From positions 30,948 to 94,947 of the forward strand of contig NZ_KV757671.1 of assembly GCF_001712795.1 (NCBI RefSeq): 64,000 nucleotides of DNA, in the 5' to 3' direction. The position numbers and the translations under genes were made by a program. Source of the DNA: Nostoc sp. KVJ20 (GTDB lineage Bacteria; Cyanobacteriota; Cyanobacteriia; Cyanobacteriales; Nostocaceae). The stretch's first letter is position 1; each line of letters opens with the position of its first letter. The notes under the pieces were generated by a model. It saw only the letters and a program-made list of their open reading frames with translations, made no database searches and was not told the origin of the DNA. Positions 54,779 through 64,000 of the stretch are shown piece by piece.

Positions 54779-56533
54779 CTATTCATTAGTGCTGATATAG
54801 TAAAGAAAATCTTCCAGTTCTGTTTGTAACTGAGTTAATTCTGCGCTATTATCAGCGATCGCATTTTCAATCTGGTCTAATAAATCTTGTAATTCCTCTG
54901 CTTGTTCTTCGTCTACGGTAAGAAGTGCTTGCCCCGCGCCATTTAAAAGTGCTGCCAATTCTGGAGTGATTTCTACAGACTCGATTGAATCTTCTGCGGA
55001 GATTTCAATTGTTTCATCACTTTCAAATAATGCTTCTAAATCTGCCCTTGCTTGCTTCAATTCATGGCTGGAAAGTTTCTGTATCCCTGCATTATTTACT
55101 ACTAGCGTCCCTTGTTGTCCTTTGCCTTTCTCGGTGGTGGTGACGGTGAGAATACCATTCAGGTCAAAGTCAAAGTGAACTTCAACTTGAATCCCTCCTG
55201 CTGGTTTGAGTGGTAAGTTTTCCACTCTAAAGGAACCCAGAGGAACATTTTCTTCGGCGATCGCATTTTCACCTTGGAAAACTTCGATTTCTACCGCGTC
55301 TTGCTCATCAAACAAGGTGGAATAAACATGAGAGCGGGAAACGGGAACAACGCTATTGCGGGGAATAATCACACTAAAGTAACCTGGCATAATACCCATT
55401 GGTGTAGGCACAGCCGCAGCAATGCCGAGGGAATGGGGAATTACATCTACAAGAATGGCGTCCACAGATTCACCTACCAGCACCCCCGCTTGCAAAGCTG
55501 CTCCTAAAGCTACACAAAGGTCTGGTTGAATACCATCAGTAGGAGTTTGTCCCAGATGCTCTGCGATCATTTCTTGCACCAAAGGAATGCGTGTAGAACC
55601 ACCAACTAGAATAATCCGGTCAATCTCATCGGCTTCCAGGTTAGCGTCTGTGAGGGCGCGGTCAATTGCCTCTAGGGTTTCTTCTAATAGTGGGCGAATC
55701 GACTTTTCAAAATCTGCTCGCGCTACTTCTGTCTCTAGATGTAGTGCAGTCTTGCCTTTACTACCCAAAAATGCTTCCCGGACTGTAGCAAAGGCATGGG
55801 AACTCAGGTCAATTTTTAACTGCTCTGCGGCTCTCAGGAGACGCGCTTGGGTTGCGGCATCATCAGGCACATCTACCCCATGCTGTTTGCGGAATAGCTC
55901 CGCCAAATGGAGTTGCAAAAGCCTGTCGAAATCATCTCCACCCAAACGATTATTACCATGACTAGCTAATACTTCGGTGACTTCGCCCGTAATTTCAACT
56001 ACAGATACGTCAAAAGTACCACCTCCCAAGTCATAAACTACAATTCGTTCTGTCTCTTCGGAACGCAAATCATAAGCTAAAGCCGCCGCCGTGGGTTCAT
56101 TGATAATTTGCAGTACCTCCAAACCAGCAATCTCACCAGCAGTTTTAGTTGCTTGTCGTTGAGCATCTGTAAAATAAGCTGGAACCGTAATCACTGCTTG
56201 GGTAATTGTTTCCCCTAAAACATTCTCAGCCCGTTGTTTCAGGGCGCGGAGAATAATAGCGGAAACTTCATGAGGTAAGTATTCTTTATCTCCAAAAGTG
56301 GTTTTATGGTCAGTTCCCATCCAGCGCTTAATTGACTTGACAGTGCGTTCAGGTGCTGCTGCATACTGACGGAGGGCTTCGCGTCCCACCAGCAATTTCC
56401 CTGTATCGCTAAATCCCACACAGGAAGGTAAAATCAGGTCGCCATCTTCACCTGGCAATACTCGTACCTGTCCGTTTTCGACGATCGCCACTTCGGAATT
56501 AGTTGTACCTAAGTCAATACCAACTGCTTTCAT
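54779..56533 (-). CDS. Hsp70 (DnaK-family) protein, short divergent C-terminus
   Basis: GIDLGTTNSEVAI, VVYDLGGGTFDVSVVEI, ILVGGSTRIPLVQEMI; no EEVD-like tail. Confidence 0.93.
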   Translation of the reverse strand: MKAVGIDLGTTNSEVAIVENGQVRVLPGEDGDLILPSCVGFSDTGKLLVGREALRQYAAAPERTVKSIKRWMGTDHKTTFGDKEYLPHEVSAIILRALKQRAENVLGETITQAVITVPAYFTDAQRQATKTAGEIAGLEVLQIINEPTAAALAYDLRSEETERIVVYDLGGGTFDVSVVEITGEVTEVLASHGNNRLGGDDFDRLLQLHLAELFRKQHGVDVPDDAATQARLLRAAEQLKIDLSSHAFATVREAFLGSKGKTALHLETEVARADFEKSIRPLLEETLEAIDRALTDANLEADEIDRIILVGGSTRIPLVQEMIAEHLGQTPTDGIQPDLCVALGAALQAGVLVGESVDAILVDVIPHSLGIAAAVPTPMGIMPGYFSVIIPRNSVVPVSRSHVYSTLFDEQDAVEIEVFQGENAIAEENVPLGSFRVENLPLKPAGGIQVEVHFDFDLNGILTVTTTEKGKGQQGTLVVNNAGIQKLSSHELKQARADLEALFESDETIEISAEDSIESVEITPELAALLNGAGQALLTVDEEQAEELQDLLDQIENAIADNSAELTQLQTELEDFLYYISTNE

Positions 56534-56905
56534 AAAATTCCAAGTTAGTTTAAAAGTTATTTGCCCCTAGTACCGCAAGGCGGAATTAAAAATTAAAAAT
56601 TAAAAATTAAAAATGAATACAGCATAAGGGTTTCGTTGATTTGGAATGATTGGTTTATTTCCGCCGTGTTGTACTAGTTTTAGCTCTGCGGTGCAATTGC
56701 ATGGAGTGGAGTGCCCTTTGGGCGATCGCAAAATATTGTATTTTTGAAGCATGACAGCTTCACCATTTAGATACAAGGTTACATGATATTGACCGCTACG
56801 GTGTAGCGAGTTGGGATGAAAATGCGTTCAACTTCCATCTGGAAAATCTATCCGCAGTCCCCTAGATTAGAGATAATATTTCCAAAGCAAAAACTCTCAA
56901 AAGCC

Positions 56906-57574
56906 ATGACTCAAGCTATACCCAAGCTAGTAACCTTTGAGGAATTCGTCGATTGGCTACCCGAAAATTCGGCGGTACGCTACGAACTACATAACGGAGA
57001 CATTGTTGAGATGGCGCAACCAGTAGGGGAACACGAAGAAGTAAAAGGATTTCTAGGTATCGAAATTCCTGTTGAAATCAAACGTCTAGCATTACCCTAC
57101 TTCATGCCCAACCAAGCTATAGTTAGACCTCTCGAAAAAGATTCTGGTTACTTCCCAGATGTGTTGGTGCTAAACCGTGCAAATCTGCCAAACGAAAAAT
57201 TATGGAAAAAAGAATCTACCGTGAGTTTGGGTGCATCGATACCTTTGGCAATTGAGGTTGTCTCAACCAACTGGCGGGACGATTACTATTTAAAATACGC
57301 TGACTATGAAGAGATGGGTATCTCGGAATACTGGATTGTCGATTATGCTGGCTTGGGTGGACGTAATTTTATTGGCAATCCTAAACAACCGACAATTTCT
57401 GTCTGTAACTTAGTTGATGGAGAATATCAGATAAGTAAGTTTCGAGATAGCGATCGCATTATTTCTCAAACTTTTTCCGAATTGAATCTCACCCCAAACC
57501 AGATTTTTCAGGCTGGTATGACATACTCCCCAGCCTCGAAGGGTGGGGATTCTGGGGTAATGAGTAATAAGTAA
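56906..57574 (+). CDS. Uma2 family (DUF820) putative endonuclease with element-derived C-terminus
   Basis: TFEEFVDWLPENSAVRYELHNGDIVEM, PDVLVLNR, PLAIEVVSTNWRDDYYLKYADYEEMGISEYWIVD. Confidence 0.88.
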   Translation: MTQAIPKLVTFEEFVDWLPENSAVRYELHNGDIVEMAQPVGEHEEVKGFLGIEIPVEIKRLALPYFMPNQAIVRPLEKDSGYFPDVLVLNRANLPNEKLWKKESTVSLGASIPLAIEVVSTNWRDDYYLKYADYEEMGISEYWIVDYAGLGGRNFIGNPKQPTISVCNLVDGEYQISKFRDSDRIISQTFSELNLTPNQIFQAGMTYSPASKGGDSGVMSNK

Positions 57575-57749
57575 TAAGTAATGAGTAAATACCCATTTCT
57601 GATCCACTCATTACTCATTACTTCTAACTCCTAACTCATTACTCATTACTTCTAACTCATTACTCATTACTCATTACTCATTTAATTTGGTTCACAGATG
57701 ATAAAAAGCCGTCCTCAAAGGACGGGGCTTCAGACCCAAGTTTTTGGTG
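57519..57749 (+). mobile_element. Hairpin-ended non-autonomous element, copy B (inverted relative to copy A; no nested insertion)
   Basis: tgacatactccccagcctcgaagggtggggattctgggg ... gatgataaaaagccgtcctcaaaggacggggcttcagacccaagtttttggt. Confidence 0.65.
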
Positions 57750-57759
57750 ATGTAGCGTT

Positions 57760-58107
57760 TTAAGCTGATATTTCCACTCGTAAACCAAAGTATGTCAAAA
57801 CAAGCTCAGTTGAGCCACTATTGACAACTTCATGTACTTCTCCTGGTTCTATGGCTACGCAGTTTCCCGGTAGTAGGGGGTATTCTTTACCATCAATGTG
57901 AATTACTCCTGAACCAGCTTCCACAAAGAATACTTCACACATATCTTGGTGCGCGTGTGCTGGTGCGGTTTGTCCAGGAGCAAAACGTGCTTGAGAAAAG
58001 TTAGTCAGGTGAGGTAAATCGCCGAAGCGTAGCATTACCTTTTTCTTGATTTCGGGATTGTGAGAAACAGACTCTTCAGGCAAGTTTTTCAGAGAAGTGG
58101 TAATCAT
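57760..58107 (-). CDS. Cupin-domain protein, overlaps start of the downstream PEP-synthase-like gene by 4 bp
   Basis: RFAPGQTAPAHAHQDMCEVFFVEAGSGVIHIDGKEYPLLPGNCVAIEPGEVHEV. Confidence 0.88.
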   Translation of the reverse strand: MITTSLKNLPEESVSHNPEIKKKVMLRFGDLPHLTNFSQARFAPGQTAPAHAHQDMCEVFFVEAGSGVIHIDGKEYPLLPGNCVAIEPGEVHEVVNSGSTELVLTYFGLRVEISA

Positions 58108-60998
58108 TCGGGTCTTAAATCGTTAGATAATTCCACAATACCTCTAGACCCATCAATCCGTACCCGTTGACCATCTTGCAAAATCCATGTAGCACCTCTA
58201 ACATCCATTACAGCGGGAATTCCATACTCACGAGCAACGATCGCACCGTGAGAAAGTCTGCCACCAGCTTCGGCTATTAATCCCCCAGCCCTTAATAACA
58301 AGGGTGCCCAGCCGGAATCTGTGTAAGGCACTACCAGAATCGTATCTCGGTCAATCTCTGGAATATCTTGTAAATTTCGCAACACCTTCACTCGTCCTTC
58401 GGCTTGCCCGTGACTGGCTCCAATGCCTTGTAAAATTTGGTCAGAGTAGAGTGGAGAGGGAGCTAAGGGATGAGGAGGTGTATTGCCGTAGACTAAAAAG
58501 GGTATTTGAATAATCTCGCTATCTTGGACAAATTGCGATCGCCTAAATTCCACTAACTCATCTAACTGCTCAATTAAACTGGCATCTTCATCCACAATTA
58601 AACGCCGCACTTCATCAAAGTTGAGAAAAAAGATATCGCCTGTTTTTTTGAGTAAGTCGGACTTTAACCAAACTTTCTCTAAAGCGACAAAACTCCAACG
58701 CAATTCAGCTAAAAGCCGGGAATAAACTTCGGTAACTCGTCCTTTGATATCTACACGACGTTGGACAAAAGAGCGTTTGCGTTTAACAGCAAAGATACTA
58801 TTAATCGCATCTTTTGCCCCTGCTTGTGGTTCGTTCCCCTGCATTAACTGCACAAACATCTGCTTGATCATCTGGGGATTTTCCCGCCAAGTGGGAACGG
58901 AGATATCAGTTCCCACTTCACTTAAATAGCCGTAATCCTGAAGCAATTCGTTAAATTCTTCTAGGATCTTTTCTCCCTCTGGGGTTTGCTTTAATTGCTC
59001 AAATACCTGCTGTGGCTCAAATTCCTGCAATACCTGCTTGGCATCTGTAGCTATTCCACTGAGCGATCGCAATGCCGCTACTTCTGGGGTAACACTGTTA
59101 TCAATCTGGCTATCCTTTACCCGAAAAATCGCCTGTCTCAGGGCTGCACTTAAGGGAGCTAAAATGCTGTAATACGTACCATGACGCAGTAACTCCAGAA
59201 TAAAATCAATTCTTGCCAACAGCTTGGCTGGTTCCAAGTTATCTATATCTTCCTGTGCCAACTGTGACAACCCAGGAATGAAGCGTTTGTGATAATCCTG
59301 CTTGAAATCCTTTTCTAAACTTAATTCCCGCTTCAGCAACTTCCCTAGTCCTGGCAAATTTTCCCAGGTTGATTGCAAGGAAGGTTTACTTAATTTAGCT
59401 CCTCTGGTTAAAAATTCCAGACTTTCCGGCGGCAGTCCCATCCGGAGAAAAATATCTCCTAAGAGGGATGCATTAAAATAGGCTCTGGAATAATGCAGAG
59501 TTGCTGTCTCGGCAAAATCTAACCCCAAGGCGCGATCACCTAAAACTAAAGTAAACAGTTCTCCCCAAACTCCACAAGTTAAGGGACGATTAATTGACCA
59601 TGTTAAGGGGTGAATTACTCCGGGAATCACTTCAGCAGCGATTTTGCGTGTCCACATGGGCAATAGAGTGGTGATCGGTCGAGATTGCAACACCCAGAGT
59701 GTTTGACCGTCATAACTCCACTCAATATCTTGAGGAGTGCCATGATAGCGTTTTTCGAGTCGGTAGGCTAAGTATGCAACTTGCTTGATTAATCCTTGTG
59801 GGACTCGTCCTTCACCCTCTAATTGTATAGAGTAAGAATTTTCCGTTTCAACGACAAAAGCACGATATTGTTCTGGTGTGACTTTTCCCGAAACTACTTG
59901 CATCGGGCTACCTGGAAGGGCTTCAATGATAATCGCATCACCTTGCTGGGTAATGGGATCGCGGCTGAAAGCGACACCAGAATATACACTCTGGACTTGT
60001 TGTTGAATCAACACAGCCATTGCTGTATCATTTAAACCGCGATCGCGCCGATATTGGACAGCAGATGGATGATTATAAGAAGCTTTAACTTTAGCGATCG
60101 CTGTTTGTAATGCCTCTGGGCTGGTAACATTTAAAACTGTTTCATATTGCCCAGCAGCGGAAGCGTTTTCTGAGTCTTCTCCAATAGCCGAGGAACGTAC
60201 CACTAGGGGGGATAATTCTGATGGCTGGAGAAATTCTGTCAACCCTTGGGGATCGTCAATTGGGGCGAGTACCCACCCCTTCGGAACTGAATAGCCCCAG
60301 CGCTTAATTTGAGATAACGTAGCTGCCTTTTCTCCGACGATGGCAGCATTCAACTCTTCATCTAAAGAAACCATTGTGCGATCGCCGCGTAAAAATTCCA
60401 ACATCGCTTGCGATTCTGTTTGTGCCTCTTGGGCTGGCAGATTCATATCATCAGGAATTCTGGTATAAATCCAGGCCATTAAAGCAGCTAAAGCGACAGC
60501 AGCAAGCATTCTGGGGATATCGTTCAGGTGCAGCAGGGTAACAAACAGAGGAAAGAGCAGTAAAACTCCAAATTTAACTACCTTTCTGGATTGCAGAATT
60601 GTAAAACTAATACCTGCAAAGAAAGATACAAATATTGCCACCAGTGGATCATGTACGACAAATCCCCAGACAACATTTGTCGTACCTGCCCCTCTGCCTA
60701 TCCAGTATCTACCGATTACCAGAGCGATTAGAGCAATTAATTCCCAAGACGAGCCATCTGGGAAGAAAACGCGGCTGAGTAAGACTGCCGCAACTCCTTT
60801 CAAAGCCTCTGACAAGACTGCCAGAATTCCGACAAATTTACCGCCATGATAAAAGGCAGCCGATACACTAATATTTTTTGTACCCAGTTGTGATAATTGC
60901 TTACGCTTTAGGGCGTAAGTAATCCATGCAATCAGGGGTAATCCGCCCAAGAGGGGGCAGATAATTAAAATAACTAAGACACCCCAAGGTTCAAACAT
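58104..60998 (-). CDS. Fusion: PlsY-like membrane domain + PEP synthase/PPDK-like ATP-binding and phosphohistidine domains
   Basis: N-terminal TM region, GEKAATLSQIKRWGYSVPKGWVL, VVRSSAIGEDSENASAAGQYET, DIEWSYDGQTLWVLQSRP, C-terminal GGRLSHGAIVAREYGIPAVMDV. Confidence 0.85.
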   Translation of the reverse strand: MFEPWGVLVILIICPLLGGLPLIAWITYALKRKQLSQLGTKNISVSAAFYHGGKFVGILAVLSEALKGVAAVLLSRVFFPDGSSWELIALIALVIGRYWIGRGAGTTNVVWGFVVHDPLVAIFVSFFAGISFTILQSRKVVKFGVLLLFPLFVTLLHLNDIPRMLAAVALAALMAWIYTRIPDDMNLPAQEAQTESQAMLEFLRGDRTMVSLDEELNAAIVGEKAATLSQIKRWGYSVPKGWVLAPIDDPQGLTEFLQPSELSPLVVRSSAIGEDSENASAAGQYETVLNVTSPEALQTAIAKVKASYNHPSAVQYRRDRGLNDTAMAVLIQQQVQSVYSGVAFSRDPITQQGDAIIIEALPGSPMQVVSGKVTPEQYRAFVVETENSYSIQLEGEGRVPQGLIKQVAYLAYRLEKRYHGTPQDIEWSYDGQTLWVLQSRPITTLLPMWTRKIAAEVIPGVIHPLTWSINRPLTCGVWGELFTLVLGDRALGLDFAETATLHYSRAYFNASLLGDIFLRMGLPPESLEFLTRGAKLSKPSLQSTWENLPGLGKLLKRELSLEKDFKQDYHKRFIPGLSQLAQEDIDNLEPAKLLARIDFILELLRHGTYYSILAPLSAALRQAIFRVKDSQIDNSVTPEVAALRSLSGIATDAKQVLQEFEPQQVFEQLKQTPEGEKILEEFNELLQDYGYLSEVGTDISVPTWRENPQMIKQMFVQLMQGNEPQAGAKDAINSIFAVKRKRSFVQRRVDIKGRVTEVYSRLLAELRWSFVALEKVWLKSDLLKKTGDIFFLNFDEVRRLIVDEDASLIEQLDELVEFRRSQFVQDSEIIQIPFLVYGNTPPHPLAPSPLYSDQILQGIGASHGQAEGRVKVLRNLQDIPEIDRDTILVVPYTDSGWAPLLLRAGGLIAEAGGRLSHGAIVAREYGIPAVMDVRGATWILQDGQRVRIDGSRGIVELSNDLRPE

Positions 60999-61385
60999 TC
61001 TGGATTTTGGATTTTAGATTTAAATTTTCCATCTAAAACCTCAAATCTCAAATCTAAAGTTTTTCTGAAATTTTTGATGGTGATTAGGGCGCTTTTATTG
61101 AAAAGAATTCAGGAGTCAGAATTCAGGAGTCAGAATTCAGGAGTCAGAATTCAGGAGAATATTTGATAAATAGAATATAGTAATCATACTAGACTCCTTA
61201 TGCAGACAGGATATTTTAAGTTTCTCAACTACACAAACTAGCTTTTCAAACTAGCCGTCAAGCCTGTTTTACTTCTGAATTCTAGATTCTGAATTCTGAC
61301 TCCTGAATTCTGTATTCTTCTTTAAGGACACTTGGCTACCACGGAAACCGTTTAAGACAAGTGTCCTTCTAGGCTACTAATGGTT

Positions 61386-61526
61386 TTAGTTTAGCGCATA
61401 GGCAGCTTGCAGCGCCCAGATTATGAGAGCAGCGATCGATCCCAAAAGCAACACGGTAGAGATGGTGACTACTTTTGGGGAATCTGCACCCTCAAATTTC
61501 ATAATTCCTCGATTTAAGTCGGACAT
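61386..61526 (-). CDS. Small single-TM protein, 46 aa (too small for the ORF track)
   Basis: My translation: MSDLNRGIMKFEGADSPKVVTISTVLLLGSIAALIIWALQAAYALN*. Confidence 0.7.
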   Translation of the reverse strand: MSDLNRGIMKFEGADSPKVVTISTVLLLGSIAALIIWALQAAYALN

Positions 61527-61697
61527 AGCTTTGTAATCCTCTGTTGTTGGAGCATGAAACATTTGTCCGTTTTGATTGTAGTCCTTCTATTTGCGGATAA
61601 TGTTAAATTCCTAATACTATTTTGTTTAACCTTCACAATTTTTAAAACCCCAGAATTACTTACTTCTCTAGAGGTATTAGTATGATTTATACAAAAT

Positions 61698-61764
61698 GGA
61701 ATGGGAATAGGGAATAGGGAGTGGGGAATGGGGAATGGGGAATGGGGAATGGGGAATGGGGAGT
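61698..61764. repeat. Tandem heptamer (GGGGAAT)n
   Basis: gggaatagggaatagggagtggggaatggggaatggggaatggggaatgggga. Confidence 0.9.
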
Positions 61765-62187
61765 TCACAAACCCAACTTTACGCGATGTGCAACTTAATA
61801 TTCTGACCTCACTTCCATTCCTCTCTCCTAAGAGGCTACCGTGCATACACAAGTTGAGTTGGGAATCAGATGGACACAAAAGAACGGAAAATTATTTTTA
61901 AAATCCTTGATTTTCCGTTAAACCTCTATCAATAAGCTGACACTATTGATAATTAGCTTGCTCTGTTCAAAACCTTGCCTACTAAGGCTTGTATCTTACC
62001 AGGCAAGGATTTTAGGACTTGTGTATACACAGTAGCTCCTAAGAGGAGAGAGGCTTTGATTTTTGCTCCCCAACGCTAGTAGGGAAGGGGTTGGGGGTTA
62101 GGTTTGAGATCAAGTCGCACATGGCGTAACTTTCATTTTTGGAAGCTCAACTTTGAGCCTAAACCTTCTACTCTAACTTCCTATGCC

Positions 62188-62247
62188 CAATGACCAATGA
62201 CCAATGACAAATGACAAATGACAAATGACCAATGACAATTGACAAAT
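62188..62247. repeat. Tandem heptamer (AATGACC/AATGACA)n touching the start of the SGNH gene
   Basis: aatgaccaatgaccaatgacaaatgacaaatgacaaatgaccaatgacaattgacaaatg. Confidence 0.9.
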
Positions 62248-63255
62248 GTGTATAAAAGGTTGTGGGTAGTGAAAGTGGCACTGATCGTAATTGCGGCGGT
62301 GGTTGTGGGATTGTTTGTGGTAGTGGAGAGCGGACTGCGATCGCTGTTTGGTTTTGGTAATCCCCTGATTTATATTGGCGATGAACAGATTGGTTATTTA
62401 TTAGCTCCTAACCAACGTACCCGTCGTTTTGGTAATCGCATTGAAATTAATGAGTATTCTATGCGGGGTAGTCCGATAAAAAAGATACCTGCATCTTCTG
62501 AACTGCGAGTTTTACTGCTGGGTGATTCTATTGCTAATGGTGGCTGGTGGACAGATCAGACTAATACAATATCTAGTTTGATGATGCGTTCTCTAGCGTC
62601 ATCCACTAATAGTAATTACCAGGGAGTAGAAGTGCTAAATGCTTCAGCTAACTCTTGGGGACCAAGGAACGAATTAGCTTATTTAGAGAAGTTTGGCAAT
62701 TTTAACGCGCAAGCAGTGGTGTTATTAATTAATACTGATGATTTGTTTGCAACTCCTCCCACATCTTTACCAGTAGGACGCGATCGCAATTATCCAGATC
62801 GTAAACCTCCTTTGGCATTAATGGAAGTGTGGCAGCGTTATATCGTTAAGCAAAAGCCAATTCCTGAACTGCAAGCAGTGCAGAATGAACCAGGCGATCG
62901 CGTGGGGATTAATCTGGAGGCGATCGCTAAAATTCAAGCCCTGACTCGTCAAACCAACAGCCAATTTCTGCTAGTTATGACTCCCTTACTGCGAGAAATT
63001 GGTGAACCAGGCCCCCGCGATTACGAAATTAAAGCACGTCAGCGCTTGAGCGACTTTACTAAAGCGCAGCAAATTAACTATATAGATTTTTTGCCGAACT
63101 TCAATTCAAACACCAACCCGCAAGGTTTGTTTCACGACCATATTCACCTCAACTTGCAAGGAAATAAATTTGTCAGTGAAGTTATGGAGCGATCGCTTTT
63201 GGAAATACTGGGGGAAGTGTCACTTCATCGCTATAGCGGTTCTCGACAAGCATAA
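62239..63255 (+). CDS. SGNH/GDSL-type hydrolase-like membrane-anchored protein
   Basis: N-terminal TM; LRVLLLGDSIANGGWW (GDS block), HDHIHLNLQGNKFVSE (DxxH-type block); TTG or GTG start. Confidence 0.75.
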   Translation: MTNVYKRLWVVKVALIVIAAVVVGLFVVVESGLRSLFGFGNPLIYIGDEQIGYLLAPNQRTRRFGNRIEINEYSMRGSPIKKIPASSELRVLLLGDSIANGGWWTDQTNTISSLMMRSLASSTNSNYQGVEVLNASANSWGPRNELAYLEKFGNFNAQAVVLLINTDDLFATPPTSLPVGRDRNYPDRKPPLALMEVWQRYIVKQKPIPELQAVQNEPGDRVGINLEAIAKIQALTRQTNSQFLLVMTPLLREIGEPGPRDYEIKARQRLSDFTKAQQINYIDFLPNFNSNTNPQGLFHDHIHLNLQGNKFVSEVMERSLLEILGEVSLHRYSGSRQA

Positions 63256-63405
63256 AGTACAATTTTGACCTCACATTCCATTCCTCTCTCCTTTTAGGCT
63301 ACGGTGTACACACAAGTAGACCCAGAGCAAGTTTCCAGCCAAAATCAGTTGAGTTGGGGTTTAAATCCCTAACTCCAACTGTCTTTAATTTTGAATTTTG
63401 AATTG

Positions 63406-64000
63406 TTAATGGTTCTCTGTGGGTACTGATTGCCAAGCAAGGCGATCTTTCCAGTGCGATGTGAAATTAACTTGAACTACTTGGTTAAAGTCCTCCAAAG
63501 CTGCTGAAAAAGTTTTCTCTTTTAGCTTTGCTGCACCTTGGTTGTGCAACTGTTTAGGGAATTGTGGATTCCATACATATTTTTGACAAGTTTGGTGGGC
63601 AATTTCTACATCACTGCCATTTTCAGGATTTTGAAAGACGGGATGATAATGTAACCTGTTGCAGCAAACTTGCAACCATTCTTGCCACCCACATTGCCAC
63701 AAGCGGACTGTTCCATCAAGACTACCACTGGCAATCAGTTTCCCATCAGGGCTAAAAGCTGCGGAATTTACCCAATACTCATGCCCGCGCCAAGGTTGAC
63801 CAATGAGGTTGCCGTGAATATCCCACAAGCGCACTGTCGAATCATTGCTGGCACTAATAATCCACTGACCATCAGGGCTAAAGGCTACAGAATTAACTTC
63901 TTTTTCATGTCCGCGCCAAGGTTGACCAATGGGGTTGCCGTGAATATCCCACAAGCGCACTGTCGAATCATTGCTGGCACTAATAATCCACTGACCATCA
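63406..64000 (-). CDS. WD40-repeat protein, C-terminal part (N-terminus beyond window end)
   Basis: HEKEVNSVAFSPDGQWIISASNDSTVRLWDIHGN repeats; frame stays open past 64000. Confidence 0.88.
   Translation of the reverse strand, partial: DGQWIISASNDSTVRLWDIHGNPIGQPWRGHEKEVNSVAFSPDGQWIISASNDSTVRLWDIHGNLIGQPWRGHEYWVNSAAFSPDGKLIASGSLDGTVRLWQCGWQEWLQVCCNRLHYHPVFQNPENGSDVEIAHQTCQKYVWNPQFPKQLHNQGAAKLKEKTFSAALEDFNQVVQVNFTSHWKDRLAWQSVPTENH

Noticed and set aside
55587-55961. 124-aa plus-strand ORF antisense to hsp70
   Set aside because: Ser/Ala/Arg-rich shadow translation of a conserved DnaK region.
61514-61879. 121-aa ORF containing PFPIPHSPFPIPHSLFPIPIPF
   Set aside because: Translation of the GGGGAAT repeat array; the better gene here is the 46-aa ORF at 61386-61526.

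Overview
The window is chromosomal DNA from a filamentous, Nostoc/Anabaena-like cyanobacterium. Evidence is dense HIP1 sites (GCGATCGC), many heptameric tandem repeats, and photosystem II genes. It is mostly housekeeping and photosynthesis genes: a DHH-CBS-polyA-polymerase protein, psbZ, ribH, tRNA-Gly, a proA-like gene, phoD, usp, psbM, a ferredoxin, psbK-tgt, cobS, comF, a phoX-like gene, murT-gatD, murD, glyS, a GH31 glucosidase, a hybrid histidine kinase, holA, ruvC, a yvcK-like gene, an hsp70, and a PlsY-like/PEP-synthase fusion. One accessory, probably acquired, cluster lies at about 23.3-28.4 kb. No CRISPR array, phage or intact transposase gene was seen. The most unusual signals come from small mobile or repetitive DNA. 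(1) Repeat-derived sequence sits in frame inside at least six genes, including murD, GH31 and a zinc-ribbon protein. (2) Two inverted copies of a ~230 bp hairpin-ended element resemble a non-autonomous IS200/IS605 element. One copy carries a nested 21-bp palindromic insertion, and its terminal hairpin shows compensatory changes. (3) A TIR-bounded ~216 bp MITE starts immediately after the usp stop codon. (4) A possible orphan IS200/IS605 right end with omegaRNA-like hairpins lies next to the ferredoxin gene. (5) An ADH::AKR deletion scar is present. Family names come from motif recognition only; no database search was run.
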